Source: Cellulomonas sp. P24
GTDB taxonomy: Bacteria; Actinomycetota; Actinomycetes; Actinomycetales; Cellulomonadaceae
NCBI RefSeq assembly: GCF_024704385.1
Contig: NZ_JAJDFX010000002.1
Location: 434,001 to 498,000 of the forward strand
Direction of reading: 5' to 3'
DNA length: 64,000 nt
This document shows positions 54,688-63,168 of this stretch, piece by piece (positions within the stretch are counted from its first letter, which is position 1; each line of letters opens with the position of its first letter). The notes beneath the pieces were generated by a model that ran no database searches, was not told the origin of the DNA, and saw nothing but the letters and a program-made list of their open reading frames with translations. The position numbers were made by a program, and so were the translations under genes.

Positions 54688-56373
54688 TCACGCCTCGACG
54701 ACGACCGGGATGATCATCGGCCGCCGGCGCAGACGACCGGAGACCCACCGTCCGACGATGCGGCGAACCACCTGCTGGAGCTGGTACGTGTCCGCCGAGC
54801 CTCCACGCGCGGCGTCCTCGACCGCCGCGACGATCTGCGGGCGGATGTCGTCGAACACGGCGTCCTGCTCGGCGAAGCCGCGCGTCTGGATCTGCGGCTC
54901 GCTCAGCACCTTCCCGGTCGCCGAGTCCACGACGACGAAGATCGAGACGAACCCCTCCTCCCCCAGGATGCGCCGGTCCTTGAGCTCGACCTCGCCGATC
55001 TCTCCGACGCTCGCGCCGTCCACGTAGACGTAACCGCACGGGACGGCGCCGACCACACGGGCACGCCCCTCGACCAGGTCGACGACCACGCCGTCCTCGG
55101 CGACGACCACGTGGTCGGCCGGAACGCCCGTGCGGACCGCGAGCGCCGCGTTGGCGACGAGGTGCCGCGCCTCGCCGTGCACCGGCATGACGTTGCGTGG
55201 TCGCAGGATGTTGTAGCAGTACAGCAGCTCACCCGCCGACGCGTGCCCGGACACGTGCACCTTCGCGTTGCCCCCGTGCACCACGCGGGCACCGAGCCGC
55301 GTCAGGCCGTTGATGACGCGGTAGACGGCGTTCTCGTTCCCGGGGATCAAGGACGACGCGAGGATCACCGTGTCCCCGGGGCCGACGGAGATCTTGTGGT
55401 CCCGGTTCGCGATCCTCGACAGCGCCGCCATCGGCTCACCCTGCGACCCGGTGCACATCAGGACGATCTCGTCGTCCGGGACGGTGTCGACCTTCTTGAC
55501 GTCGATGAGGACCCCATCGGGGACGTGCAGGTGGCCCAGCTCGGCGGCGATGGTCATGTTGCGCACCATCGACCGCCCGACCAGCGCGACCCGCCGTCCG
55601 TGCGTGTGCGCGGCGTCGAGCACCTGCTGCACCCGGTGCACGTGCGACGCGAACGACGCGACGACGATGCTCCGCTCGCTCGTCGCGAAGACGCCGTCGA
55701 GCACCGGACCGATCTCACGCTCCGAGGCGACGAACCCGGGGACCTCGGCGTTCGTCGAGTCGACCATGAAGAGGTCGACCCCGGCCTCGCCGAGGCGCGC
55801 GAACGCCCGCAGGTCGGTGACGCGGCCGTCGAGCGGCAGCTGGTCCATCTTGAAGTCGCCCGTGTGCAGCACCGTGCCGGCACCCGTGCGCACCGCGACC
55901 GCCAGCGCATCGGGGATCGAGTGGTTCACGGCGACGAACTCGCACTCGAAGACGCCCAGCCGTTCGACCTGTCCCTCGCGGACAGCCAGCGTCAGCGGGG
56001 TGATCCGGTGCTCGCGAAGCTTGGCCTCGACGAAGGCCAGCGTCAGCTGCGAGCCGACCAGCGGGATGTCCTCGCGGAGCCGCAGCAGGTACGGCACGGC
56101 GCCGATGTGGTCCTCGTGACCGTGCGTGAGGACGATCGCCTCGATGTCGTCGAGCCGCCCGTGGAGGTAGTCGAAGTCCGGGAGGATCAGGTCGACCCCG
56201 GGTTGGTGGTCCTCCGGGAACAGGACCCCGCAGTCGATCACGAGCAGTCGACCGGCGTGCTCGAGGACGGACATGTTGCGCCCGATCTCCCCCAGACCGC
56301 CGAGCGCGACCACCCGGAGCGCGCCGTCCGGGAGCTCGGGCGGCAGGCCGAGCTCGGGGTGCGGGTGCGACAT
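54688..56373 (-). CDS. rnj: Ribonuclease J
   Basis: 561 aa, ATG 56373 overlapping the dapA stop by one base (TGATG). Metallo-beta-lactamase motifs LTHGHEDHIGAVPYLLR, VNHSIPDALAVAV, LHTGDFKMDQ, beta-CASP with SHVHRVQQ, MCTGSQGEP and HVSGHASAGE. A 5'-3' exo- and endoribonuclease. dapA-rnj is a widespread actinobacterial pair. Confidence 0.95.
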   Translation of the reverse strand: MSHPHPELGLPPELPDGALRVVALGGLGEIGRNMSVLEHAGRLLVIDCGVLFPEDHQPGVDLILPDFDYLHGRLDDIEAIVLTHGHEDHIGAVPYLLRLREDIPLVGSQLTLAFVEAKLREHRITPLTLAVREGQVERLGVFECEFVAVNHSIPDALAVAVRTGAGTVLHTGDFKMDQLPLDGRVTDLRAFARLGEAGVDLFMVDSTNAEVPGFVASEREIGPVLDGVFATSERSIVVASFASHVHRVQQVLDAAHTHGRRVALVGRSMVRNMTIAAELGHLHVPDGVLIDVKKVDTVPDDEIVLMCTGSQGEPMAALSRIANRDHKISVGPGDTVILASSLIPGNENAVYRVINGLTRLGARVVHGGNAKVHVSGHASAGELLYCYNILRPRNVMPVHGEARHLVANAALAVRTGVPADHVVVAEDGVVVDLVEGRARVVGAVPCGYVYVDGASVGEIGEVELKDRRILGEEGFVSIFVVVDSATGKVLSEPQIQTRGFAEQDAVFDDIRPQIVAAVEDAARGGSADTYQLQQVVRRIVGRWVSGRLRRRPMIIPVVVEA

Positions 56374-57299
56374 CAGCGCTCCGGCGAGCCGACCGCGCTG
56401 ACCAGCCCGGCGGCAACCAGCCCGGCGCGCACCTCGAGGGCCTCATCGTCCGTCGCCGCGACGTTCGGCAGGCGCAGCTCGCGGTTCGTGGTGATCCCCA
56501 GGATCTCGATCGCCGCCTTCGCCATGACCGCCTGGAAACCCGCACCGTTCATCGCCCGGATCGCCGGGCCGATCGCACGGAACACCTCGAGAGCACGCGC
56601 GTTGTCGCCGGCGGCGAACGCCTGCGCGATCTCGGCGAGCTGCAGACCCGCGACGTGCCCGACGACGCTGACCACGCCGACCGCACCCTGGGCGAGCAAC
56701 GGCAGGAAGACCGCGTCGTCCCCGCTGTACCAGGCCAGCCCCGTGCGCTGGATCGAGTGCGCCGCGCCGGCGACGTCGCCGGTCGCGTCCTTCATCGCCA
56801 CGATCTGCTCGTGCGCGGCGAGCCGGTCGAGCGTGGCGGCGGAGAGCCGGACGCCCGTCCGCCCGGGAACGTCGTACAGCATCACCGGCAGCGAGGTGGC
56901 CTCGGCGACGGCGAGCGTGTGCGTGACGATGCCGGCCTGCGACGGACGCGAGTAGTACGGGCTCACGACGAGCAGGCCGTTCGCCCCGGCCTCCTGCGCC
57001 TGCTGCGCCATCCGGATCGCGTGCGAGGTGTCGTTCGAGCCCGCGCCGGCGACGACGACGACCCGGTCGCCGACCGCCTCGACGACGGTGCGGACCAGGT
57101 CCGACTTCTCCGGGGCGTGGGTGGTCGGGGACTCGCCCGTCGTCCCGTTCACGACGATCCCGTCGTGGCCGTGGTCGGCGAGGTGGCGGGCGAGGCGGGC
57201 AGCGGCGTCGAGGTCGACTGCTCCTGCTGCGTCCATGGGGGTGACCATCGCGGTCAGCACCGTTCCGAACGGGCGCGCGGGCGAGGTGGCGTGCGGCAT
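56373..57299 (-). CDS. dapA: 4-hydroxy-tetrahydrodipicolinate synthase
   Basis: 308 aa, ATG 57299 with minus-strand -10 TAGTTT (57311-57306) 6 nt upstream, leaderless. Schiff-base Lys170 (VAMKDATGD), Tyr142 (LYDVPGRTG), NGTTGESPT near 51-59. Condenses pyruvate and aspartate semialdehyde in the lysine/DAP pathway, the same pathway as dapF at 28-29 kb. Confidence 0.96.
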   Translation of the reverse strand: MPHATSPARPFGTVLTAMVTPMDAAGAVDLDAAARLARHLADHGHDGIVVNGTTGESPTTHAPEKSDLVRTVVEAVGDRVVVVAGAGSNDTSHAIRMAQQAQEAGANGLLVVSPYYSRPSQAGIVTHTLAVAEATSLPVMLYDVPGRTGVRLSAATLDRLAAHEQIVAMKDATGDVAGAAHSIQRTGLAWYSGDDAVFLPLLAQGAVGVVSVVGHVAGLQLAEIAQAFAAGDNARALEVFRAIGPAIRAMNGAGFQAVMAKAAIEILGITTNRELRLPNVAATDDEALEVRAGLVAAGLVSAVGSPER

Positions 57300-57595
57300 G
57301 GCCTCAAACTACCGTCCCGCGGGGACGACCGGGGCGACCTCGTACGGAAGGGCCGCCACCGCGTGCCGCCGGGGCGACCCGGACTGCCAGGGGTCCGTCC
57401 GGTGACGTGCGCGCGTCGCAGCAGGAAAGCGGACGTGACCTGCAGGTGCATCCAGCGAACACCTCATGAACCCTCGGTGACGGATCCCGTTCATACCCTC
57501 CCAGGGCGCTCTCGGGGGTGTGTACTCCCTCTCGGCTGCGCTCGTGGCGCCGCCGGGCGGAACCGCCCACACCACCACCTCCTGGAGGTCTCGCC
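57300..57595. other. Divergent region between dapA and the GDPD operon
   Basis: 296 bp. The dapA -10 lies at 57306-57311. The promoter for the right-hand operon was not located with confidence. No coding frame or clear repeat seen. Confidence 0.5.
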
Positions 57596-58297
57596 GTGCC
57601 GTCCCCCGCGCAAGTCCTGGCCATCGCCCACCGCGGCGATCCCGTCCGGTACCGCGAGAACACCGTCGACGCCGTGCGGGCTGCGATGGAGCAGGGCGCT
57701 GATGCCGTCGAGGTGGACGTCCAGCTCGCTGCGGACGGCACCGTCGTGGTCCTCCACGACGACACACTCGCGCGCCACTGGGGCGACCCGCGACCGGTGT
57801 CCTCGATGACCTGGCCCGAGATCGCCCGCCTGGGCGACGGTGACCTGCGGATCCCCCGGCTCGAGGACCTCCTCGACCTCTCGGCGGAGACCGGCGTGCC
57901 CCTCGTGCTCGACCAGAAGCACCCGATCGCGGCTCTCCCCGCCGCCGAGGTCGTCCGGCGCCACCGCGCCACGGGCACCGCGTTCTGCGGCTCCACCGAC
58001 GGCCTCCTGGAGATCCGCGCGGGCGATCCGGACGCCACGATCTACTTCAACGACACGAGCCTCCATCTCCCGGACGTCCGCCTCCTCGCGATGCTGCGCC
58101 CGCAGTTCTACAACCCGTACTGGAAGCTCCTGGCGCCGGCGACCGTCGAGGCCTTCCACGCATTCGGCATCGGCGTGTGCTGCTGGACGCCGAACGACGA
58201 CGCCGACCTGCGACTCGTCCTCGACATGGGCCTCGACGCCGTGATGACGGATCGGGTCGGTGCCCTGCGCACGCTCCTCGACGGGGCGTCCGCGTGA
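57596..58297 (+). CDS. Glycerophosphodiester phosphodiesterase
   Basis: 233 aa from GTG 57596 (TGGAGG, 7-nt spacer). GDPD motifs: AIAHRGDPVRYRENTVDAVRAA (His12), GADAVEVDVQLAADGTVVVLHDD, IPRLEDLLDL, and CCWTPNDDADLRLVLDMGLDAVMTDRV. No signal peptide, so cytosolic. It hydrolyses glycerophosphodiesters to glycerol-3-phosphate plus an alcohol. First gene of an operon with an ABC importer, overlapping the permease gene by 4 bp. Confidence 0.92.
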   Translation: MPSPAQVLAIAHRGDPVRYRENTVDAVRAAMEQGADAVEVDVQLAADGTVVVLHDDTLARHWGDPRPVSSMTWPEIARLGDGDLRIPRLEDLLDLSAETGVPLVLDQKHPIAALPAAEVVRRHRATGTAFCGSTDGLLEIRAGDPDATIYFNDTSLHLPDVRLLAMLRPQFYNPYWKLLAPATVEAFHAFGIGVCCWTPNDDADLRLVLDMGLDAVMTDRVGALRTLLDGASA

Positions 58298-59259
58298 CCG
58301 TCCTCGGTACGCGGGACTCCCGCACCGCGCCCGAACCGGCGGTCGAGCCGGCGCCGCCGTCGGCTCCCCCGCGGCCGCGTCGGAGCCGACGGACCCGTGA
58401 GTACCTGATCTTCCTCGCGTTCGCGGGACCGAACCTCCTCCTGATCGCGCTCTTCACGTACCGTCCGCTCCTGAGCAACGTGTACTACTCCACGCTCGAC
58501 TGGAACCTCGGGTCCCGCACCGCCACCCCCGTCGGCTTCGGCAACTACCTGCGGTGGTTCCACGACCCGACGAGCCTCGAGGTGCTGCGGGTGACCGCCG
58601 TCTTCACCGTCGCGACCGTCGGCGCCACGCTGGTGCTCGGACTGCTGCTCGCGACCGCGCTCAACCAGCGCATCCGCGGCCGCACCGGTGCGCGCGCCGT
58701 CGTGTTCGCCCCGTACGTGCTCTCGGGAGTCGGCGTCGGTCTCGTCTGGCTGTTCATCTTCGATCCCACCTACGGCGCGCTCTCGGCCCTCCTGCGACTG
58801 TGGGGCGCGACCGGACCGGACTGGTACCTCAACCGGAACTGGGCCCTGGTGATGGTGATCGTCGTCTACGTCTGGAAGAACCTCGGTTACGCAGCCGTCG
58901 TCTACCTGGCAGCGCTGCAGAGCGTCCCGCAGGACGTCCTCGACGCCGCGGCGCTCGACGGCGCGGGAGCGGTCCGCCGGTTCACCCGGATCACCGTCCC
59001 GCTCCTGTCGCCGACGACGTTCTTCCTCATGGTGACGACCATGCTCAGCTCGCTGCAGTCCTTCGACCTCATCCACGTGATGACCAAGGGAGGGCCGCTC
59101 GACGGGACCACGACCCTCATGTACCAGGTGTACGTCGAGGCGTTCGTCAACGGCCGTGCCGGCTACTCCGCCGCCGTCGCCACGATCCTGTTCGCGGTGC
59201 TGCTGGTCGCGACGCTGGTCCAGATGCGCTTCCTCGAGAGAAAGGTGCACTACGCGTGA
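58294..59259 (+). CDS. ABC sugar/glycerophosphodiester permease 1 (UgpA-like)
   Basis: 321 aa from GTG 58294 (GTGA overlap with the GDPD gene). Pro-rich cytosolic N-terminus (~35 residues), then six membrane helices and the EAA loop DVLDAAALDGAGAVRRFTRITVPLLSP. Carbohydrate-uptake type 1. Coupled (GTGA) to the next permease gene. Confidence 0.9.
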   Translation: MTVLGTRDSRTAPEPAVEPAPPSAPPRPRRSRRTREYLIFLAFAGPNLLLIALFTYRPLLSNVYYSTLDWNLGSRTATPVGFGNYLRWFHDPTSLEVLRVTAVFTVATVGATLVLGLLLATALNQRIRGRTGARAVVFAPYVLSGVGVGLVWLFIFDPTYGALSALLRLWGATGPDWYLNRNWALVMVIVVYVWKNLGYAAVVYLAALQSVPQDVLDAAALDGAGAVRRFTRITVPLLSPTTFFLMVTTMLSSLQSFDLIHVMTKGGPLDGTTTLMYQVYVEAFVNGRAGYSAAVATILFAVLLVATLVQMRFLERKVHYA

Positions 59260-60152
59260 GCACCGTCGCGACCCACCCGGGCGCTGCTGCAGCGCCGACG
59301 ACGCGGCGTCGCCCCGGATCCGTCCGCGGCACGTTCCACGCTGTGCTCGGCGGGTACCTGCCCGTCGTCCTGGCGACCACCGTCGTCGTCCTCCCGTTGG
59401 CGTGGATGGTCATCGCCTCGATCAAGCAGCCGCACGAGCTGGTGCGGCTCCCGATCCAGTGGCTGCCGAGCAAGCCCTACGCCGGCAACTACCTCGAGGC
59501 AGCCCGGACCGTGTCCTTCGGTCGGCTCTTCCTCAACAGCGCGATCGTCACGGCGGTCGGCGCGGGGATCAAGGTCGTGCTCGCCGTGATCACGGCCTAC
59601 GCGCTCGTCTTCATCCGCTTCCCCGGGAAGCGCCTGGTGTTCCTGCTGATCCTCGTCGCCCTGATGGTGCCGCCACACATCGCGCTGGTCCCCAACTACA
59701 CGTTGATCGCGCAGCTCGGCGGTCGCAACACCCTCTGGGGGATCGTCCTCCCGGGCCTCGGCACGGCGTTCGGGACCTTCCTGCTGCGACAGCAGTTCCT
59801 CTCGCTCCCCCGGTCGATCGTGGAAGCCGCCGAGCTCGACGGCGCGAGCCACCTGCGCCGCCTCGTGTCGGTCGTCGCCCCCGTCTCCGCACCGGCCATC
59901 GCCACCGTCGCGCTGATCAGCATCGTGTTCGAGTGGAACGAGTACCTGTGGCCGCTGATCATCGTCGACGACCCGAACTCCATGACGCTGCCCGTCGGGC
60001 TCACGCTGCTGCAGAACAGCGAGTCCGGGTCCGCCGCGTGGGGCGTCCTCATGGCGGGGACGGTCGTGGTCATCCTCCCCGTCCTCGCGATCTTCGCCGC
60101 CCTGCAGCGCTGGATCGTGGCCGGCCTCACCCAGGGCGCGGTCACGGGCTGA
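59256..60152 (+). CDS. ABC sugar/glycerophosphodiester permease 2 (UgpE-like)
   Basis: 298 aa from GTG 59256, overlapping permease 1 by 4 bp. Six helices, EAA loop SIVEAAELDGASHLRRLVSVVAPVSAP. Pairs with permease 1. No ATPase gene follows, so a shared MsmK/UgpC-type ATPase elsewhere is needed. Confidence 0.9.
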   Translation: MSTVATHPGAAAAPTTRRRPGSVRGTFHAVLGGYLPVVLATTVVVLPLAWMVIASIKQPHELVRLPIQWLPSKPYAGNYLEAARTVSFGRLFLNSAIVTAVGAGIKVVLAVITAYALVFIRFPGKRLVFLLILVALMVPPHIALVPNYTLIAQLGGRNTLWGIVLPGLGTAFGTFLLRQQFLSLPRSIVEAAELDGASHLRRLVSVVAPVSAPAIATVALISIVFEWNEYLWPLIIVDDPNSMTLPVGLTLLQNSESGSAAWGVLMAGTVVVILPVLAIFAALQRWIVAGLTQGAVTG

Positions 60153-60203
60153 CGCCCTCGGCCACCTCGACGCCATCGACCGCTGCTCCCGCCCCGTTCC
60201 GCA

Positions 60204-60243
60204 ACCAGACCACCAGACCACCAGACCACCAGACCACCAGACC
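60204..60243. repeat. 8-bp tandem repeat, five copies, inside the ABC operon
   Basis: ACCAGACC repeated five times without error, followed by a TCCG x3 run (60250-60261). It lies in the 144-bp gap between permease 2 and the binding-protein gene. Confidence 0.9.
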
Positions 60244-60296
60244 AGCCTGTCCGTCCGTCCGCTCGCTCCTCCCCACGTCCCTGGAAGGACACCCTG

Positions 60297-61709
60297 ATGA
60301 ACCCCGGTCTCTCCCGCTTCCTCCCCGGCCTCACGAGCGCCACGCCGGGTGGACTGCACCTGCCTGACCGCGCCTTCGACCGCCGGACGTTCCTGGCCCT
60401 GGCCGGAGCCGGTGCAGGCGCCCTGACGCTCGCCGCATGCGCCGGGCCGTCGACGGCAGCCGTCGGCTCGACCCCGACCCCGACGAGCACCACCGACTGG
60501 GCCGGTGTGAAGCCGGCCAAGCAGATCAGCTTCTGGTCGAACCACCCGGGCGGCTCGCAGGCGGTCGAGAAGGCCCTCGTCGAGAAGTTCAACGCCTCGC
60601 AGTCCGCGATCACCGTCACCCTCGTGACCGCCGGCGCGAGCTACGAGGAGGTCGCCCAGCGCTTCCAGACCGCCCTGACCGGCGGCGGGCTGCCGGGGCT
60701 GGTGATGTTCTCCGACGTGTGGTGGTTCCGCTACTACCTCAACCAGTCGATCATCCCGCTGACCTCGCTGTTGAAGGCCGTCAAGATCGACACCGCGGAC
60801 TTCCGCCCGAGCTTCTACTCGGACTACCAGTACGCGGGCGAGCAGTGGGCCGTGCCGTACGCGCGCTCGACGCCGCTGTTCTACTACAACAAGGCGCACT
60901 GGGCCGCCGCGGGTCTCCCCGACCGGGCACCCACGACCTGGAACGAGTTCGCCGAGTGGGCTCCGAAGCTCATGGGGGCCGGGGTGGGCACCCAGAAGGC
61001 CTTCCAGTACCCCGCCGTCGCCGGCTACGCCGGGTGGACGTTCCAGAACAACGCGTGGGGCTGGGGCGGCGCGTACAGCCACGACTGGGACATCACGATC
61101 GACGCGGACCCCGTCGTCTCGGCGCTCGACTGGATCCGCAAGGGCGTCCAGGAGGAGAAGTGGGCGGGCGTCACCGCGAACGACCAGTCGGCCGACATCG
61201 CGTCCGGTGCGGTGAGCGCGACGGTCAGCTCGACGGGCAGCCTCGTCGGGATCCTCAAGAACGCCAACTTCGACCTCGGCGTCGGCTTCCTTCCCGGTGG
61301 CCCGTCCGCGACCGAGCCGGTGTGCCCGTCGGGCGGTGCCGGGATCGGCATCCCGCAGGCGATCACCCCGGAGGAGCAGCTCGCCGCAGCGACCTTCCTG
61401 AAGTTCCTCACGCTCCCGGAGAACACGATCGCGTTCTCCGCGGCGACGGGCTACATCCCGACCCGGACCTCCGCGGACACCAGCACCCTCACGGCCAAGG
61501 CCCCGCAGATCAAGACCGCGATCGACCAGATCGCCGTCGTGCGCACCCAGGACCGCGCCCGGGTCTTCCTCCCCGGTGGTGACAAGGCGATCGCCGACGG
61601 GTTCGGCCGGGTCGTCACGCAGAACGAGGACCCGAAGACGGTGCTCACCGCGGTCAAGACCCAGCTGCAGGACATCTACACGCGCGACGTCAAGCCGAAG
61701 CTCGTCTGA
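60297..61709 (+). CDS. ABC substrate-binding lipoprotein (UgpB-like)
   Basis: 470 aa, ATG 60297 with GGAAGGA upstream. Twin-arginine signal with RR at 29-30 (DRRTFLALAGAGAG) and lipobox LTLAAC (Cys48), so a Tat-exported lipoprotein. Family 1 extracellular solute-binding fold (ISFWSNHPGGSQAVEKALVEKFN ... YSGG-type hinge). With GDPD and UgpA/E-like permeases, glycerophosphodiesters or glycerol-3-phosphate are likely ligands. Confidence 0.9.
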   Translation: MNPGLSRFLPGLTSATPGGLHLPDRAFDRRTFLALAGAGAGALTLAACAGPSTAAVGSTPTPTSTTDWAGVKPAKQISFWSNHPGGSQAVEKALVEKFNASQSAITVTLVTAGASYEEVAQRFQTALTGGGLPGLVMFSDVWWFRYYLNQSIIPLTSLLKAVKIDTADFRPSFYSDYQYAGEQWAVPYARSTPLFYYNKAHWAAAGLPDRAPTTWNEFAEWAPKLMGAGVGTQKAFQYPAVAGYAGWTFQNNAWGWGGAYSHDWDITIDADPVVSALDWIRKGVQEEKWAGVTANDQSADIASGAVSATVSSTGSLVGILKNANFDLGVGFLPGGPSATEPVCPSGGAGIGIPQAITPEEQLAAATFLKFLTLPENTIAFSAATGYIPTRTSADTSTLTAKAPQIKTAIDQIAVVRTQDRARVFLPGGDKAIADGFGRVVTQNEDPKTVLTAVKTQLQDIYTRDVKPKLV

Positions 61710-61719
61710 CGTGCTCGGG

Positions 61720-61745
61720 CCCGGCCCCTCGGCGGAGGGGCCGGG
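61720..61745. terminator. Strong hairpin between the ABC operon and folA
   Basis: CCCGGCCCCTC-GGCG-GAGGGGCCGGG, 11-bp perfect arms, between convergent genes. Confidence 0.88.
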
Positions 61746-62318
61746 TCAGCCCGTCGCGACGCCGGGACGACGCCGGTAGCTCACGAACCGGTAGCGGTGT
61801 CCGGTCCTCGACGTGTGCCACCCGTCCTCGGGCGACCGCGCGACCTCGAGCCACGTTCCGTCGACCGCCGGGGCGTACGTGTCCCCCGCCACCTCAAGAT
61901 CCACCTCGGTGACCTCGAGGCGGGTCGCCCGGGTGATCGCCTCCGCGTAGACCGACGCACCACCGATCACCCACGCCTCCCGGCCGGCGGCCACGTCGAG
62001 AGCGGCAGACAGGTCCGGCACCACCGTCGCACCGTCCGCCACCAGACCGGGCCGACGGGACAGCACGATGTTGGTGCGGCCCGGGAGCGGGCGGAACCGC
62101 ACCGGCAACGACTCCCACGTCGCACGGCCCATGATCACCGGGCTCCCGGCGGTCGTCTCGCGGAAGTGGGCCAGGTCCTCCGGCAGATGCCACGGCAGCC
62201 CGCCGTCCACACCGATCACCCCGGCGCGGGACTGCGCCCAGATGAGCCCGAGCCCGGACTGTGCCTGACCTGCCGGGCCTGCCTGGCCCGGATGGCCCGG
62301 ATGGCCTGACGGGCTCAC
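61746..62318 (-). CDS. folA: Dihydrofolate reductase
   Basis: 190 aa from GTG 62318, overlapping the thyA stop (GTGA); no later in-frame start exists before the domain. A 21-residue Gly/Pro/Gln-rich extension precedes the DHFR core [55 protein letters not shown] and [14 protein letters not shown]. Reduces dihydrofolate produced by ThyA. Confidence 0.95.
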   Translation of the reverse strand: MSPSGHPGHPGQAGPAGQAQSGLGLIWAQSRAGVIGVDGGLPWHLPEDLAHFRETTAGSPVIMGRATWESLPVRFRPLPGRTNIVLSRRPGLVADGATVVPDLSAALDVAAGREAWVIGGASVYAEAITRATRLEVTEVDLEVAGDTYAPAVDGTWLEVARSPEDGWHTSRTGHRYRFVSYRRRPGVATG

Positions 62319-63118
62319 ACGGCCACCGGTGCCGCGATCGCCGGATGGTGCTGGTAGTCGACGATCTCGACGTCCTCGAAGGTGTAGTCGAACATCGAGG
62401 GAGCCTGGCGAAGACGCAGAGTCGGGTACGGGTACGGCTCACGGGCGAGCTGCGTGCGCACCTGCTCCACGTGGTTGTCGTAGATGTGGCAGTCGCCACC
62501 GGTCCAGACGAAGTCGCCGACCTCGAGACCGGCCTGCTGGGCCACCATGTGGGTGAGCAGCGCGTACGACGCGATGTTGAACGGCACCCCGAGGAAGAGG
62601 TCGGCCGACCGCTGGTACAGCTGACAGCTCAGCCGGCCGTCGGCCACGTAGAACTGGAAGAACGCGTGGCACGGGGGCAGTGCCATCTGCGGGATGTCCC
62701 CGACGTTCCACGCCGAGACGATGATCCGCCGTGAGTCGGGATTCGTCCGGAGCTGGTCGACCACCTGCGCGATCTGGTCGACATGACCGCCGTCGGGGGT
62801 CGGCCACGACCGCCACTGGACCCCGTACACGGGCCCGAGCTCGCCGTCCGGTCCGGCCCACTCGTCCCAGATCGACACCCCGTGCTCCTGGAGCCACCGG
62901 ACGTTCGAGTCGCCACGAAGGAACCACAGCAGCTCGTAGACGATCGACTTCAGGTGGACCCGCTTGGTCGTGACGAGCGGGAAACCCTCGGAGAGGTCGT
63001 ACCGCAGCTGGTGACCGAACACGCTGCGCGTGCCGGTGCCGGTCCGGTCCGACTTCACGGTGCCGTGCTCGAGCACGTGCCGGAGCAGGTCTTCGTACGG
63101 GGTCGGCACGGTCGTCAT
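62315..63118 (-). CDS. thyA: Thymidylate synthase
   Basis: 267 aa, ATG 63118 with minus-strand -10 TATCAT 6 nt upstream (leaderless). Catalytic Cys150 in [42 protein letters not shown], and [23 protein letters not shown]. Converts dUMP to dTMP. Coupled to folA. Conventional ThyA, not ThyX. Confidence 0.97.
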   Translation of the reverse strand: MTTVPTPYEDLLRHVLEHGTVKSDRTGTGTRSVFGHQLRYDLSEGFPLVTTKRVHLKSIVYELLWFLRGDSNVRWLQEHGVSIWDEWAGPDGELGPVYGVQWRSWPTPDGGHVDQIAQVVDQLRTNPDSRRIIVSAWNVGDIPQMALPPCHAFFQFYVADGRLSCQLYQRSADLFLGVPFNIASYALLTHMVAQQAGLEVGDFVWTGGDCHIYDNHVEQVRTQLAREPYPYPTLRLRQAPSMFDYTFEDVEIVDYQHHPAIAAPVAV

Positions 63119-63168
63119 GCCGTCATGATAGGCATCGCCACGAGGCCCTCCGGGCGCGATACTGAGGC

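Noticed and set aside
57440-57470. GAACACCTCATGAAC as a LexA box
   Set aside because: Spacing between half-sites is wrong and the second half is degenerate.
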